DNA from: Ornithodoros turicata
Lineage: Eukaryota > Arthropoda > Arachnida > Ixodida > Argasidae
Length of the DNA: 64,000 bases
Assembly: GCF_037126465.1 (NCBI RefSeq)
Contig: NC_088203.1
Span: 102,424,668-102,488,667, forward strand
Reading direction: 5' to 3'
Positions 1-11,855 of this stretch are shown here, in pieces. Within the stretch, counting starts at the first letter, position 1. Every line of letters starts with the position of its first letter. The notes below the pieces were generated by a model, which did no database searches, had not been told where the DNA came from, and saw only the letters and a program-made list of their open reading frames with translations. The position numbers and the translations under genes were made by a program.

Positions 1-136
1 CTTCCAATTTTCTTATTATCCGCTGCATCCTCATACTCTCCATCCTCTTCCCTTCCCCTCAGAAAGGAAAGAGGAGCAAAACTAGTCACGTGCTCAACCT
101 CAGCTTCCACTTCCTGCCACGAGATGCCAGGGTTTT

Positions 137-148
137 CAAGATGGCGCC
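137..148 (+). promoter_or_regulatory. TISU-like start context of USE1
   Basis: The start codon lies in CAAGATGGCGCC, which fits the TISU consensus (SAASATGGCGGC) at 11 of 12 positions. TISU elements combine a YY1-type promoter site with an efficient start codon for very short 5' leaders. A CACGTG E-box lies just upstream at 87-92. The promoter role is inferred from the motif only. Confidence 0.45.
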
Positions 149-2571
149 TGTCTCACGCCTGGAACTCAACTTCTGTAGACTTTTGGAACGGTGTGAATCC
201 ATAGCAGACGACCGAAAGTCGAATGACTGGCGCTTAGAAAAGGTAAAATTGTTCGATTATTTATCAGACAAAAATAAGCGCTTGAAGTTTACTGTCTGTG
301 ACATAAGTGTTTCGTTGCAGTACCTGCAGTCTCTAGAAGATATGTTGGTCGAGCTCGGAAAGATTAATACGTGGTATGTTTTGCGGGGGAGCACAGTTGA
401 TCAGTGTTGGATCAATACAAAAAGATTGTAGACATTAAACATTTCTGAGTATCAGTTCCCCTCCACGACTACCTGTCAAGAGGCAAAAAAGAAACGAAGA
501 TGCAACATTGACTTCATTAATAACAGATATGCTGTACAACTATTGTTCGTCATCTCTGTGTTGGCCGGCATACTTATATATTGCGTTCATTACAATATTT
601 TTAGCCAACCAAGTAAGGATGACCTTCTGGCATACTCGAAGAAAGTTGAATTTCTGAAAGACCTGATAAGCAAGGACAAGGCGGTAATTATGACTTATGA
701 GAACATATTTTTGGCATATTTACGAATAAAAATATAATTATCGTAGCAAAAAGGTCCAGAGAAGAAGTTGAACCATGAACAGCTGCTCCTGGCTCAAGCC
801 CCGGACAACAAGACGAGCGAAATTAAACTCAAACGTCAAACGAGAATCAACCGAGACGCACGAGAAGAACTCTTCGGCTCGCCATTGCGGGACACGGCGT
901 CACATGGTAATGCAGAAGTGGTCGCCTTTCGCTGCAGACTCCTAAGGCGTTAATTGTAACAGCAGGAGAGAAGACGCTACGACAGCGTACCACAGCGCAG
1001 GGCAGCGGCACGGGCGAAGACTTTGACGCCGTCCTCCGCTACCACCATTCCATGCAGGAGAAGATTGCTGAGGAGATGCTTTCTCTGGCTCAGAACCTCA
1101 AGCAGAATGCAACGTTAGCGGGGCACATTGTCAAAAAGGACACCGAAGTAAGCTGAAACTGCCATTTTGAATAGCATAGATTGCCTAGTAATCCAGTACT
1201 AGACTAATGGCAGTGGATCTCACGTGTGTCAAAATCTAAGCCGGCGTTCACACGGGGCAACTTTTCCCAGCAACTCGAAGAACTCAAACCAACGTCTTTT
1301 GAGCAATTTCGAGTCCGCGTTCACACGCAGCAACTCTGTAGCTCCACCCACAAGCAACCTTATGGCGACCGGACAATGTGGGTTCGAATCGAACTGGTGG
1401 AATCTTTTCTTTAGCTGCTGTTTATCAAATTTCAGTCAGTTTTATTACTCCAATAGATCATTATTGCCGTCCAGAAGTGGAAACTTATATGTTTCCGTGA
1501 AGTTCGTAAAAAAAGAAAAAGTTATTTTTTAGCTGCACCTCCAGGATTTGAACCTATGAACCCACGAACGAAATCCACAACGCCATCGGGAGTTACGTGG
1601 CAATGCTTCCCTCTCTGATTGGCCGATGCACGAGCAACTTCTCAAGTTTTCGGCCCGGGAGCGATTCGCAGCAACTCGGAGCAACTCGAGTTGCTGGAGG
1701 TTGCCGGCTGACAGCAACTCCAAAGTTGCTCATAGTTGCTGCAAAAAGTTGCCCCGTGTGAACGCTGCCTAAGTGGCAGTGCAATCTATTTCCCAGTGAT
1801 GGCCACTAACTACTTCTACAGTAGTTTAACTATAACTACTAACTACTTCGTGATGGAGTAGTTTAACTAGTAGTATCTACTTTTCAGGGGAGGTAGTTAA
1901 AACTACTACTTTAACTACTGCAGTGTATTTTAACTACATTTATAACTACTTAACGTTGTCCATCAACACCAACCCCATTCCATAGTGTCCTTGGACACCT
2001 AAATATGAATCTCAAGCAGCGATACAAGTGAAGATTTAGTGCACATGCACGGCACAATTGCTCTGCACCTCCGTTCTCATCAAACAAGTAGCTCAAGGTA
2101 AAAGTTGGAAGCACAATCGTGCCGTAAAGCTTGCGGCAACATCGGAAGTAGTTGGTGCCTGCAGTAACCTAACTACTGTAGTTAACTACTCGAAATAGTA
2201 GTTTAACTAGTAGTTGCACACTGCACATTGCAGTTGCACATTTCTGCAAGTAGTTGATAACTACTTTTTAACTACAATCGGGTAGTTTAACTACTGGCCA
2301 TCACCGCTATTGCCATACTGCATTTCGACAACAGGAGCACTCGAGCTGGAATTAGGTATACACAGACTTTTTTTTCTTTTTCTTGCAGACCGTGCAGAAG
2401 ACTGTACAGAATGCCGACCAGAACTACAGCAAGTTGCAGACAGAGCAGAGCAGGCTGGAAGAGCACCTTCGACGTTCCTGCAGCTGCTGGATTTGGATGA
2501 TGTTAGGAGTCGTCTGCATAGTGTTTCTCAACATGGTTGTTTTCATGCGAGTTTTTCCAAAACGGTTGTGA
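141..2571 (+). CDS. USE1: Vesicle transport protein USE1 (ER SNARE)
   Basis: USE1 is a tail-anchored Qc-SNARE of the ER that acts in Golgi-to-ER retrograde fusion with syntaxin 18, Sec20 and Sec22b. Coding exons are 141-242, 321-373, 605-683, 762-906, 963-1147 and 2389-2571, about 248 residues (human 259). The opening MAPVSRLELNFCRLLERCE, then YLQSLEDML, KKVEFLKDLI and EEMLSLAQNLK match the family in order. The SNARE helix spans the last two exons and is followed by a C-terminal membrane anchor (CWIWMMLGVVCIVFL) and a short basic tail. The start is the first ATG. Two junctions are uncertain: exon 2 could end at 370, and exons 4 and 5 are separated by only 56 bp, with a better acceptor at 937 that is out of phase. 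Intron 5 carries two transposons. The gene converges on TRIP4. Confidence 0.9.
1240..1769. mobile_element. PIF/Harbinger-like MITE in USE1 intron 5
   Basis: Terminal inverted repeats share GCGTTCACACGGGGCAACTT and are flanked by TAA on both sides (1237-1239 and 1770-1772), the three-base target duplication typical of PIF/Harbinger elements. The interior near both ends repeats AGCAACTC and its complement. No transposase is present, so the copy is non-autonomous. Confidence 0.7.
1794..2306 (+). mobile_element. hAT-like MITE, TAACTACT family, copy 1
   Basis: The element starts CAGTGATGGCCA and ends TGGCCATCACCG. Eight-base flanks CTATTTCC (1786-1793) and CTATTGCC (2307-2314) agree at 7 of 8 positions. 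Both ends are filled with TAGTTTAACTA-type words in both orientations, around a less repetitive centre. Other copies are at 27452, 29924 and 48604. Confidence 0.85.
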
Positions 2572-2845
2572 CGCTTGCGATTGTATGTAAATGTATTGTC
2601 CAACCCATGTACATAAAATAAGTTAAATTCTCTATGCGAGAGTCACTGCAGTGAACTGACGTGTTAAGATGAAAATATATAAGCGCAAAAAAAAAAAGAT
2701 GCTTTTTGAAGAAGAAGCTTGTATATAAAAGGCTATTTTATGCCCTTAATGTGTTACGTTACGTAACCCTTACGATGGACAACCAAAAGCTTCTCAACAA
2801 CCGTATATTTATAAACAGCATACACTGTACAGATACCTGGGACAC

Positions 2846-5800
2846 TCACTGACACTTCATGAGCTGCGGGCATAATAGTAGCTTTGTTGATGCTTGGTGG
2901 AGTTTAGTATCTATTTTGACTGTAAAGATTTAAAAGAATCACAAAATTAGGTGGAAGGAAATTCGCGAGACCCCGATTTTCGCATTTCTCGAGTTACTTA
3001 CAGATCTTGTGTTTGCCCTTCATCGGAAATTTTATCTTCAGTTCTTGAGGGCTGTCGCAGATGAAGACGTAGGGAGAAAAGCACTCGCCCATAGGAAACT
3101 GGAGGGCACGCAAAGATCAACACCCCACTCTTGTGTTCTAACTGCCCCGACTGTTTACCTGTTCCCGGTACTCGTCCTGGGGGACGCAGTCGACCAGGTC
3201 CACGCACCCGAGCAGACAGCCTGTGGGATACTCTTCCGGGAATTTGACGTCTTGTCCTGAAAATGTCCGTAAGCGTGTTGGTAAAGAAAACCGATGTGAC
3301 CAATCACTCGGGTTGCCACCAGGCCGGTATTATACCGGCACGGCCGGTTATTTGCTCGCTCTGCCGGTAGGAAGGTGATACTGGCAGCCTTTTGCCGGTA
3401 TTTGTGGCTCAAGACCTTTCACAGGGGCTTTTACGATCTTTTCCCTTCAACATTCCACTACAGCTTGAATAAATCTGGAGCACAGACCCAACTCCGCGCA
3501 GTCACCCGTTGTTTCCTTAGTTACTCATTATTATTATTATTATTACACACAGGAACACGTCTCCTCGTATTGTCTTGAGCTCTCTCTCTCTCTCTTTCGT
3601 CTTCTGTGTGTACTCTTCCACCCCTCACCCACTTCCCTTTCCCGCAAGCCTTTCCTCTTTCCCTCTATTACACCTCCTCTCCCTCAGCCGGTATTTGTCA
3701 CTACGAAAGGTGGCAACCCTACCAATCACCCGCACGAGTTTTGTGATCGCACCTTTAGTTGCGCTCTTGTAGTAATCCAACACCTCGGTCACATCTTCCT
3801 GCGATGGCTGACGTGCTCCCGCGTGAATCCAGAGGCGCCCCCTGTAGGACGTAAACCACGATCGCCCTTCGTGCCTGCGAGGACGGATAAAATTTGACCC
3901 AAGATGGCTGACAAACGGTGATGGTTCAGTCTTGGTGGTCACGAATAAGGCCCTTCCTTTTCTGCGATTCCGCGATTCTGCAAAAATTCGCAGAATTGTG
4001 TGTCTGCCACGGAATATGAGGTTTTGCGCAGAGTTTTGCAGAAACCGCATGCTCAACTCAGTTTATGCGCGAGATGAACGGACTTTGCTCGCACCGGGTC
4101 GGCTTGCGTTCCAGCGTAGATGAGGCAACCAGAAAAAGCCGTGGTATGGCCCATCTGTGTGCTGGAACAACCCTCTAGCATATTGGGATTCTGGAGTAGA
4201 ATGCAAACGCTGACCCCTGCTTTGGTGTCCATAGCTGTCAAGTACCTCTGTGTGACAGTAAACTCTGTACATGCAGAGAGGTCGCTTAGCAAGTACAATT
4301 TGATAGTCAGTGACAAACGTCACTCCCTCTCGGAAGAAAGTACAATGTACCTTGGTATGCTAAGTTGCAACAGTTTTTGGAGTTGTAACTGTGTTCCTCC
4401 ACGCTAAGAGCTAACAGAGAGTATTTTCTGTTTGAACTAGGGCAATTTGCCTTTTACCGCGTTAAAATGCAGAATTCATAGTTCCCTGCAGCAGAATTCA
4501 GGATTTGCCGCAGCAGAAAAAGAAGGGCCTTAGTCATGAGCTTCAACGCGCATAATTGTACGTAGTTTTGCATAGATCACTCTGTGGTGATCCTTTATTT
4601 TACAACACAAAACTCGGACTAGGTCCTTTACTGACATAGAGACTGCCTGTATCTATTAAATTTTTTTGTAAGTTTTATAAAACATATTTTAATTTAATTA
4701 CAATTACTGTAGTTCATATAAGCTTACTTTTTGATGTTTGCCACAATGAGGGAAGCGTAGGGCTGGTGGATGCTCAGCGCAAATCCGTCGTCGGACATTT
4801 GCATCAAACTCCTGTCCTGGACCCGGGACCCCAAGAGTACTCCGTCCCGCCCCATGGTGAGCAGCGACTCCTGGGTCGTCTCGTAGCGCGATTTACGACC
4901 TTGAAAGCCACCGGTGTCTATGTACTGGAATTTTACGACAAAGCGTAATTGGAAATGAGTACATAGTGCAACAAGAATGGCCAATCATGGGCAAAAACAT
5001 ACATTAATCAGTGCTGCCGGAATGACCGAATTAATTAATTAGCTACTACAAAATGTGGTTGAGTTAGTCAGTAACACTAAACCAGGTGCACGGTTCGATA
5101 ATGTATTCCAGTTACCACTCGCGTGAAAGATTGGTTAAATTGGTTAAAAAGCAAGCAAGTTGGTGGGAAAGATCCGTATAGAAAACTCGAGACTAGGTAT
5201 GTGTTGTTGCAAACAGGCTAAATACCCGGGTAGTCGTATTTCTCCGAATAGCTGAGTGATCCGTGACGAAAACTCGAGACTATGGACAACAAGAAAACCA
5301 TGCACAAACAAGCAAGAGTAGAAAGTCCAGTGAACTGGTAAGAAATCTTAAGGTAAGTGCCTCGGGACAAGAGCCGCCGATATTTAGAACAGTCTCTGCT
5401 CGAAATACTGCCTGTTCTCGACCTCAGGCACTTCCCTTAAGATTTCTTACCGGTTCACTGGATTTTCTACCCTGGCTTGTTTGTGCATGTTTCTCTTGTT
5501 GTTTACAGTCTCGGGTTTTCGTCACGGATCGCTCAGCTATTCGGAGAAATACGACTACCCGGATATTTAGTCTGTTTGCAACAACGTAACTTACTGAAGA
5601 AAATGCCTAGAAGGAAACTGACCTCCGGTGCTTCAATACTGATAGCTGGATCGACGAAATGCACAGCTTCGAGGTCTCCCTGCGAGTGGACATCTTGAAG
5701 AAACATGTTCTCAAACATGGCCTGCACATTTCTTTCCTCCTCCTCCTCGGTTACGACACGGCGCCCCGCAAGGTCGAACGTGATGCGCTGCGTCCGTCGT

Positions 5801-7647
5801 GACTTCTCGCGCTCTGCCCTCATCTCGGCCTCCCGTCTCCGCACCTGGTCGCGTTGTTCGGGGGTCAACCACATGTTCTCCGTCGAGAAGTAGTCGCTGT
5901 CGTCATCGATCACTTTCGTCCGCTGAGCGCTGCATCGTGTTCCGAACAAACGAGGTCAATGCTAGTCTGTGACACGCAGTTCATAGTGGGTGAGAGAAAT
6001 ACGAGGGCGCGTTCTTTTTTTTTTAGGCCAGCGGCCCATGGTGTTTGAACTGTGCCTAAAAAAAAAACTAACTAAAACTGAAAACTGAACCGAAAACAAC
6101 AAAAAAACTGAAAAAAACAAACTGTGCACCCTTGCCCTTTTGCCAGAACTGTGCCTAATCCACAGCTGAGGTGAGCATGGTTAACACTGACAGTATTGAC
6201 ATCCGCACTGTATCAGCACCTCTAGGACCTGCACCCGCAACCGCGAGGGCATCGATTACGGTGTCTGCACGTCTGGGATCATTGCATTCACAGGAAAAAA
6301 AAAAAAGATGAAAATGTTACATGACAGACAGTTTTTACTTCTGAGCAGAGTTTTTTTTTTTATATTCCGAAGCAACTGAGGCTACGAGTGGCGTACAGAT
6401 GTGGATATCTGCACAGTCAGCAGATGTGTTTGGCTGTATGCATGTTACGCAGATTTAAAAATTTCAATCCCCAAATCAACACGTCGTGCGGACCCCATGT
6501 CAGCTACTTTGCATAGCTTACCAAGTTTCAAGGGTGTGAAAGCTACTTCCTTGACGTCATTACATAAAATGTTCTAATCTTGAGACCGAATCCAGATTCC
6601 TCTGGGATCGCAAATTACCCCTCGTCATTATTTCCTCGCTGATTTGAACAAAATTTTAAATTTTGTTTAAAAAAAATTTTTATTTTATTTTAAAATTTGC
6701 TGTTTTGTTTATTTTGTTAAACCGATCTCGTAGCCAGTCCTTCACTTTTTGTTTCACATAAGCACATAAATAAAGCAGACCGAAACACTCACGAGGTACG
6801 GTTGTACTCCAGCAACTTGTTCTTATGCGCTACTGCCTTCAGGAAGTTCTCGTTGTTTGCATCACTCAACAGTTTATCCCTCAACTGCTGGCTCTTCCTC
6901 GAGTCTCGTGAGAGTATATCTTTTTCTTCCTGCGTGCACACGAGCGCACCACACGTGAAGCAGGGCCCCGATCCTTCTTGCTGGCAAACAATACGTCCGC
7001 ATTTGAGGCAGTTATTGATGAGTGCATGACGAGATGCCTGGCATTGACACGGATGACGCCCTGGTAGCAGAATCGTGTCGCGTTCTCTCCCTTCTTTGCT
7101 GTACAAATTGACAAACCGCTGCTTCCGTTTAGCGGCTTGAGGTGTCAAGGCAATTGAGGAGTTTGACGACGATGATGATGTGTCTGCAAGTTGGTCTGGC
7201 GGACTTGCCGTTCCCTGGATTGTTATAAAAAGAGTTCTGACTGAAAGCTGACTTTTAATCATGTATATTGTCGCATGAACCATCGACAAGCTTTCAGGAA
7301 TGATGTCATTTTGGGAGTTCTTTTCTTTTTTTTGTGTGTGTGTGGCGAAGCACGAAATTAGTAGAGCGATTCTAAATAATCTTGCAAGATATTTTCCACC
7401 AGCCGAAAATGCTGTATAAAACACTGTCAGTAACACACTGATTTAAAGGATTCCTGCCTTTCTTACCACTTGAGAGGATGAAAGAATTTTTTTCTTTGAT
7501 GTTTTCGACTTCGATTTCTGCTGTACGTGGTCGGGCAGCTCTGCTTTCTTGTAAACTTTTACCGGGGCAGCGTGAATATCTACGTGGTGACGAGATATCA
7601 TATCAACCGGTCCATGCGTCCAGAAGCTGTCACTTACCTTTATCCAT
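2846..7647 (-). CDS. TRIP4: Activating signal cointegrator 1 (TRIP4/ASC-1)
   Basis: TRIP4 is a subunit of the ASC-1 complex (with ASCC1-3), a nuclear coactivator also involved in alkylation repair and ribosome rescue. Nine coding exons on the minus strand have fully matching phases: 7647-7638, 7579-7467, 7214-6793, 5929-5623, 4924-4728, 3874-3753, 3256-3159, 3098-3002 and 2919-2846, giving 479 residues (human 581). The zinc-finger domain (Cys 97, 99, 110, 113, 118, 126, 129, 134) lies in GRHPCQC through CGALVC. VIDDDSDYF is the family's central motif. The ASCH domain starts near residue 331 (GFALSIHQPYASL) and includes HEGRSWFTSYRGRLWI and FPEEYPTGCLLGCVDLVDC. The C-terminus KIDTKLHQASTKLL matches the family. 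The first exon, ATG plus seven bases, has an upstream in-frame stop. The roughly 100-residue N-terminal domain of vertebrate TRIP4 was not found; it is either absent or encoded in an exon I missed. Confidence 0.93.
3308..3721. mobile_element. hAT-like MITE, GCCGGTAT family, in TRIP4 intron
   Basis: Ends are TCGGGTTGCCACC and GGTGGCAACCCTA, flanked by a perfect eight-base duplication CCAATCAC (3300-3307 and 3722-3729). The left part repeats GCCGGTAT-type words. The centre holds ATT and CT microsatellites. It ends about 30 bp from TRIP4 exon 6. Confidence 0.8.
3946..4532. mobile_element. hAT-like MITE, GCAGAATT family, in TRIP4 intron
   Basis: Terminal inverted repeats are TAAGGCCCTTCCTTTTCTGC and its near-complement at the right end. 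Flanks GTCACGAA and GTCATGAG agree at 6 of 8 positions. Subterminal sequence iterates GCAGAATT and related words on both sides. Confidence 0.7.
5203..5585. repeat. 383-bp foldback element in TRIP4 intron 4
   Basis: Two arms of about 170 bases are near-exact reverse complements around a loop of about 40 bases. The left arm runs from GTTGTTGCAAACAG through AGTGCCTCGGGAC; the right arm reads back from GAGGCACTT-type sequence to CTGTTTGCAACAAC. There is no coding sequence of its own. It is probably a palindromic MITE. Confidence 0.8.
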
Positions 7648-8058
7648 TGATATTTATCAAAAAAGACGCAAAATGTATTGCAATATACAATAAGCTCTGA
7701 ACTTTCGCAAACACAAAGTTGCATTCGTAGCTAAACAACGGTCACAAGAACAGCAACTTGAAATGATGTCGTCTGCAAAATTTTATGGAACCGTCGAAGC
7801 CGCCATTTCTTTTGCTCTGCTCCGCACTGATTATGAATTTGGTAGGAAGACAATTAAAAACATTAAGAATCTGCTTTTAATAAAATACAAAAGTAAAGAT
7901 AAATATTATAATAACACTTTATGGTATGTACACGCTCTTTTCTTCTCTCCCCTTATTTTGCGCGGGCTTATTAAAGGCAAAATTGCGCGCCAAATCTTGC
8001 ATTGTTTCCTGACTGAGAAGTTTGTTGTCAGCAGTGGTGGGTCAAAGTATCCAGCCAA
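7648..8058. promoter_or_regulatory. TRIP4/PCLAF bidirectional promoter with E2F site
   Basis: This 411-bp gap separates the divergent start codons of TRIP4 (minus) and PCLAF (plus). At 7987-7994 the minus strand reads TTTGGCGC, the consensus E2F/DP site. PCLAF is a known E2F-regulated S-phase gene in vertebrates, and the pair is also head-to-head in human. On the minus strand a short upstream open frame begins in AAATGGCGGC. No TATA box was judged convincing. Confidence 0.6.
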
Positions 8059-8986
8059 ATGGTACGAACAAAAGCCGACGGTGCCTGTAAAGGTGAGCAT
8101 AACACTTAGGAACAGCAGCAGCATGTGTAAAAACTTTGTGAGAATTTTGGGTATGCAAAGTACTGTTGCAGGAATAAGCCATACCTGTGCTTTTAATCCT
8201 CCAGGGATTTCATGGTCTATTTCCAATTTTAGCGATTGGTGCAAAGTCCTCCCGGAAAGGTATAGCTATTGCCAGAGCTAGTGGAGGAGCGTCTTCAAGT
8301 TCTGCAGGAGCGAAAGGCTCGGGTAAGACATGCCCCGAAACAGCTTTGAAATATCCATAGAGCCGACATTTGGGGTCGGCCTGCACCCTCAAAACGAGAC
8401 ACAGAATAAGACGTCCACTTTCCTGTTTTGGGTGTGGCAACGGGTAACCTGTAACCGGCATGCGAAGCGGAATCCAAGCCCGTCCTCCATAGCTTTGCAT
8501 TATCCAGCACAAACTTTCCATGCATGCAACATGCGTTAACGAGCATGTTCTAAGAGTTAATGACTCTTCTTGGAATTTTAAGGTTTATCTTACTGTTGTC
8601 AATTCTACGGATTCATCTGAGAAACTTGCAAAATTAGAAAGTATACAGACTTGACAAGGAAATCAAACGCATAAATAGTAATCTGACCAGTTCAATTAAC
8701 TCTTTATTTAGGCTCCGATAAATACTCTGGGGGCAACCCTTACTGCCCTCGCCCAACTCCGCCATGGCAGAAAGAAATTAGCGGATTTCTGATCAAGACC
8801 AAGCCTACATCGGAAAGTAACCAGAGCATGGAAGACACCAGTTCATTGCAGCAACAGGATGACGGAGACACCTCTTCGTAAGTCTCCCCAGCTTGGATTT
8901 ACACGTACCACAGATTGCACTAAAAGTGGTGTGATAGTGATGTTACGTGAAAGACAAATGAACCTTTGTTTTCCAGGGAGAAGTGA
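8059..8986 (+). CDS. PCLAF: PCNA-associated factor (PCLAF/PAF15)
   Basis: PCLAF is a small disordered nuclear protein that binds PCNA and regulates translesion bypass at replication forks. Coding exons are 8059-8092, 8233-8322, 8712-8877 and 8977-8986, with phases 1, 1 and 2 all consistent, giving 99 residues (human 111). The diagnostic N-terminus MVRTKAD is exact. A low-complexity Ala/Ser/Gly stretch follows, then DKYSGGNPYCPRPTPPW and the PIP box QKEISGFL (human QKGIGEFF). The protein ends TSSEK, with the last exon only ten bases long. The exons are too short for simple ORF calling. It shares a promoter with TRIP4, as in vertebrates. Confidence 0.92.
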
Positions 8987-11855
8987 CAGTTGAAAGATGG
9001 AATTTTAACTGGAGTGCCTTGTACAGACTTATTGTGCCATGTGTTGTTTATTAAAGCTGGTTTTATCTTTTTCAAATGTCCACAATTATGTGCTGCAGTA
9101 AAAGTATGTACTGGACCAGTCTGCAGATATTACTCCAAAGGAAGCTGGCACTTGCTGTACACGTCAACCATTGGTTTGCAGACTAGCTAGGGTCTGACCT
9201 GAATACTCCCAAACCTGAATAAACCTGAATACTCTCAATTATTCCCTCCAAAATTAGTTTGACCAATTCGGATGAAACCAAATTTCTCCCCAAATTCCAA
9301 TCTTGTATCATACTGTACTAACCGCACTACTTACCAGGGATGAGGCAGTTCCTAGACAAAAGTTACGTTCAAAAAGTAACCAGTTACTTTCAAGATACTC
9401 GCTGCATAATATGCATGTTTTAGTTCTTGATCTTTGTACAATGCAGATTGTGATGTCACAATGGGAGGTGCAAGACATTTCGGAGTAGCTTCGTTTAATC
9501 AAAATCTTGCTAGACTTTGATATGATGAAAGGAGCCATACATTGATGTGGTTCCTTGTGTTGGCGTTCAATGATTTTGTTGTCTTCATAGCATTTTTTTT
9601 TTTTTTTTTCTACGTAGAGAACGAAGCAGTCATTGAAATTTTGAGTTCCTGTCATCCGCTGTGGATATTTTGCAGAACTGTGCCACAAGAAGCATTTAAT
9701 CAGTTAGTCATTTAATGTGGCTTTTACTACTATAAATGCACTGCTCCTCGCTATGACGAACACTACCAGTCTCCGAATATGCGGCCAAAACATAATTTGT
9801 AGGCAACAACAAGGGAGCGGAGACGGACACGCTGTTGACGTTAAACCGGCATGTACATGACTGTTCTCTCATTAGAGGGAGGCTCGCATTCTTTGTGTAT
9901 CGGAACTCGACGAAAGGAACTTCCCCCCACCCCAACGCACGATCAGTTACATCCAAACCCACGGTTCTTCAGAAGGCTTCTATATCATAACTGCAGCTTT
10001 GACAGACCTCAAAACTATGCAACCAGTGCAGCACCATGATCTAATAACTACTGATCTGTATTAAGGTATGGTAAGGTATTCAGCTTGGTAAAGAATGCAC
10101 CAGTGAGCTCAAACTCTGAAATGCATGACTTGCACCCCTTTATAAACTAGCGTTTCCGGTTTACTGTGCATTTTTTTTTTTTTAGAAATTTTCGGTGAAT
10201 AAGTGGCAGTTACTTCGCTCTCCAAGAATGTGCAACTTTTCCGTGGCAACATTTTAGTGAAGGCACTAGGTCAGTATTCTGACTCGGAAATTGTTGAGGA
10301 AAGAAACTGGAATTTCCCGTTCGCGCAGTAAATGCGTTATTTTATTTGCCCTACTATTTTTGTTTCAGATCAAACTGAAAGCCTGAACTTGATGTCGTAA
10401 ATTGTCGGGCACATGTTAAGGGACTCGGACAACACCGTACACTTCTCCTTACGCTGCAATGATGATAAGTTTGGAAAATGCTCAGCTTCCCCTCCATTAG
10501 TTGAGAGCTGTAGCAGCTATGTTCATCGACAGATATTTTGCTAAACTAATTCGAAGTGCTCATTCCGATAACTATCGCCGTATAATTAGTTTCACCCACC
10601 GCACAAACAATTTACCAGCACACGTTTATCGGTGGATTTCAGTGAACACCGAAAACCAGAAACCCTATTTAGAACCTACATGAGATACTCGCATCCATTT
10701 GCTGGTTCTGAGAAGGGTTACAGCTATGTCAAACCAGCTAGCTCACGACGTTCTCCTAGCTCCCACAATCGATCTTTGCACTTAGACAACGCTGGCTGGT
10801 AATTTGTAATCCTCATTTTATTTCCATTCATACGAAAACGATTTGGGTATGCCTGGACTCAAATGACTTGTGCTCGAGATCACTACACGGAGGACTACCT
10901 TGGCCCTTTCCTAGAAAGCATTTTACAAACTCCCGCTTCCCATTGCACATAAATACAAAGACAAAACAGGAAAGACAGTTTTCTTTAAAAAAAAAAAAAA
11001 TGGACAGGATTACAACATCCAGGCATCCCAAGTATCACAAACAGTCAGGTAAACAAACCGGTGGTAAATGAACTTTCATTTATATTACATCATACTTCGC
11101 TCACTTACCATCCAACCAGACAAAACTGAAATGGGTGTGGGAAAAAAAATAAAAATAAAGACTGTACATATTGCAAAGCTAGAGTCTTCTTTCAAGCCTA
11201 GGCATCCTTTGCTCTCGAGCATATGCAAGGTGTCTCAACTAACATGAAGCCAACTGAATGTTGTTAGCAGCCATGCAGTGCAGCCATGCATCGTGGTCGG
11301 CAGGATTTCATTGCGCCCAATTAATTAATTAGCTAACTCGTAGGTGTAAGGGCCAAGGTGCTACTAATTGGAAAGTTGTAAAGCACCTGACCAAGGTGTT
11401 GCCAGCAAGGTGCACTGTGTGGTTTTTGCTTTTGGCCTGAAAAGAAAGCCAGGAAGAAAAAAAAAAAGACTGGGCCCTACAAAGACAAGAGCTTCAGAGG
11501 CAAGGTGGCACAACAACAAAAACACACAGACAACAGTGGCACACAACTGCTAACAACATGGTTTCATTTGCAGAGAGCCTTTTAAAATCAGTCTGTTGCG
11601 ACTCCCTGTACATGGAAAGGTAAACCCAGTGCTTGCACCGTAAAGACATTTCTAAGACAGTTTTGGAAAAGCATCTTGGCTCGTCCCGCGACACACATAA
11701 GCCGTAATCAGTCTGGACAGGCGAGATATACGTCGTCAGGCACTTTTCTCATCTTGGTACGATGGTTCTAGTGCGGCTAAAAGTCGGCACAAGATTTACT
11801 TTACGGGCATCTCTAGGGAAAAGCAGAAAGGACAAACACCTAAGTTTGGAATATT

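Noticed and set aside
1794..2306. Repeated TAACTACT units considered as a CRISPR-like or satellite array
   Set aside because: Spacing is irregular, both strands are used, and the block has transposon ends with a target duplication in a spliced eukaryotic gene.
8210..8546. Minus-strand frames of 83-103 codons opposite PCLAF
   Set aside because: They overlap PCLAF exon 2 on the other strand and show no family resemblance.
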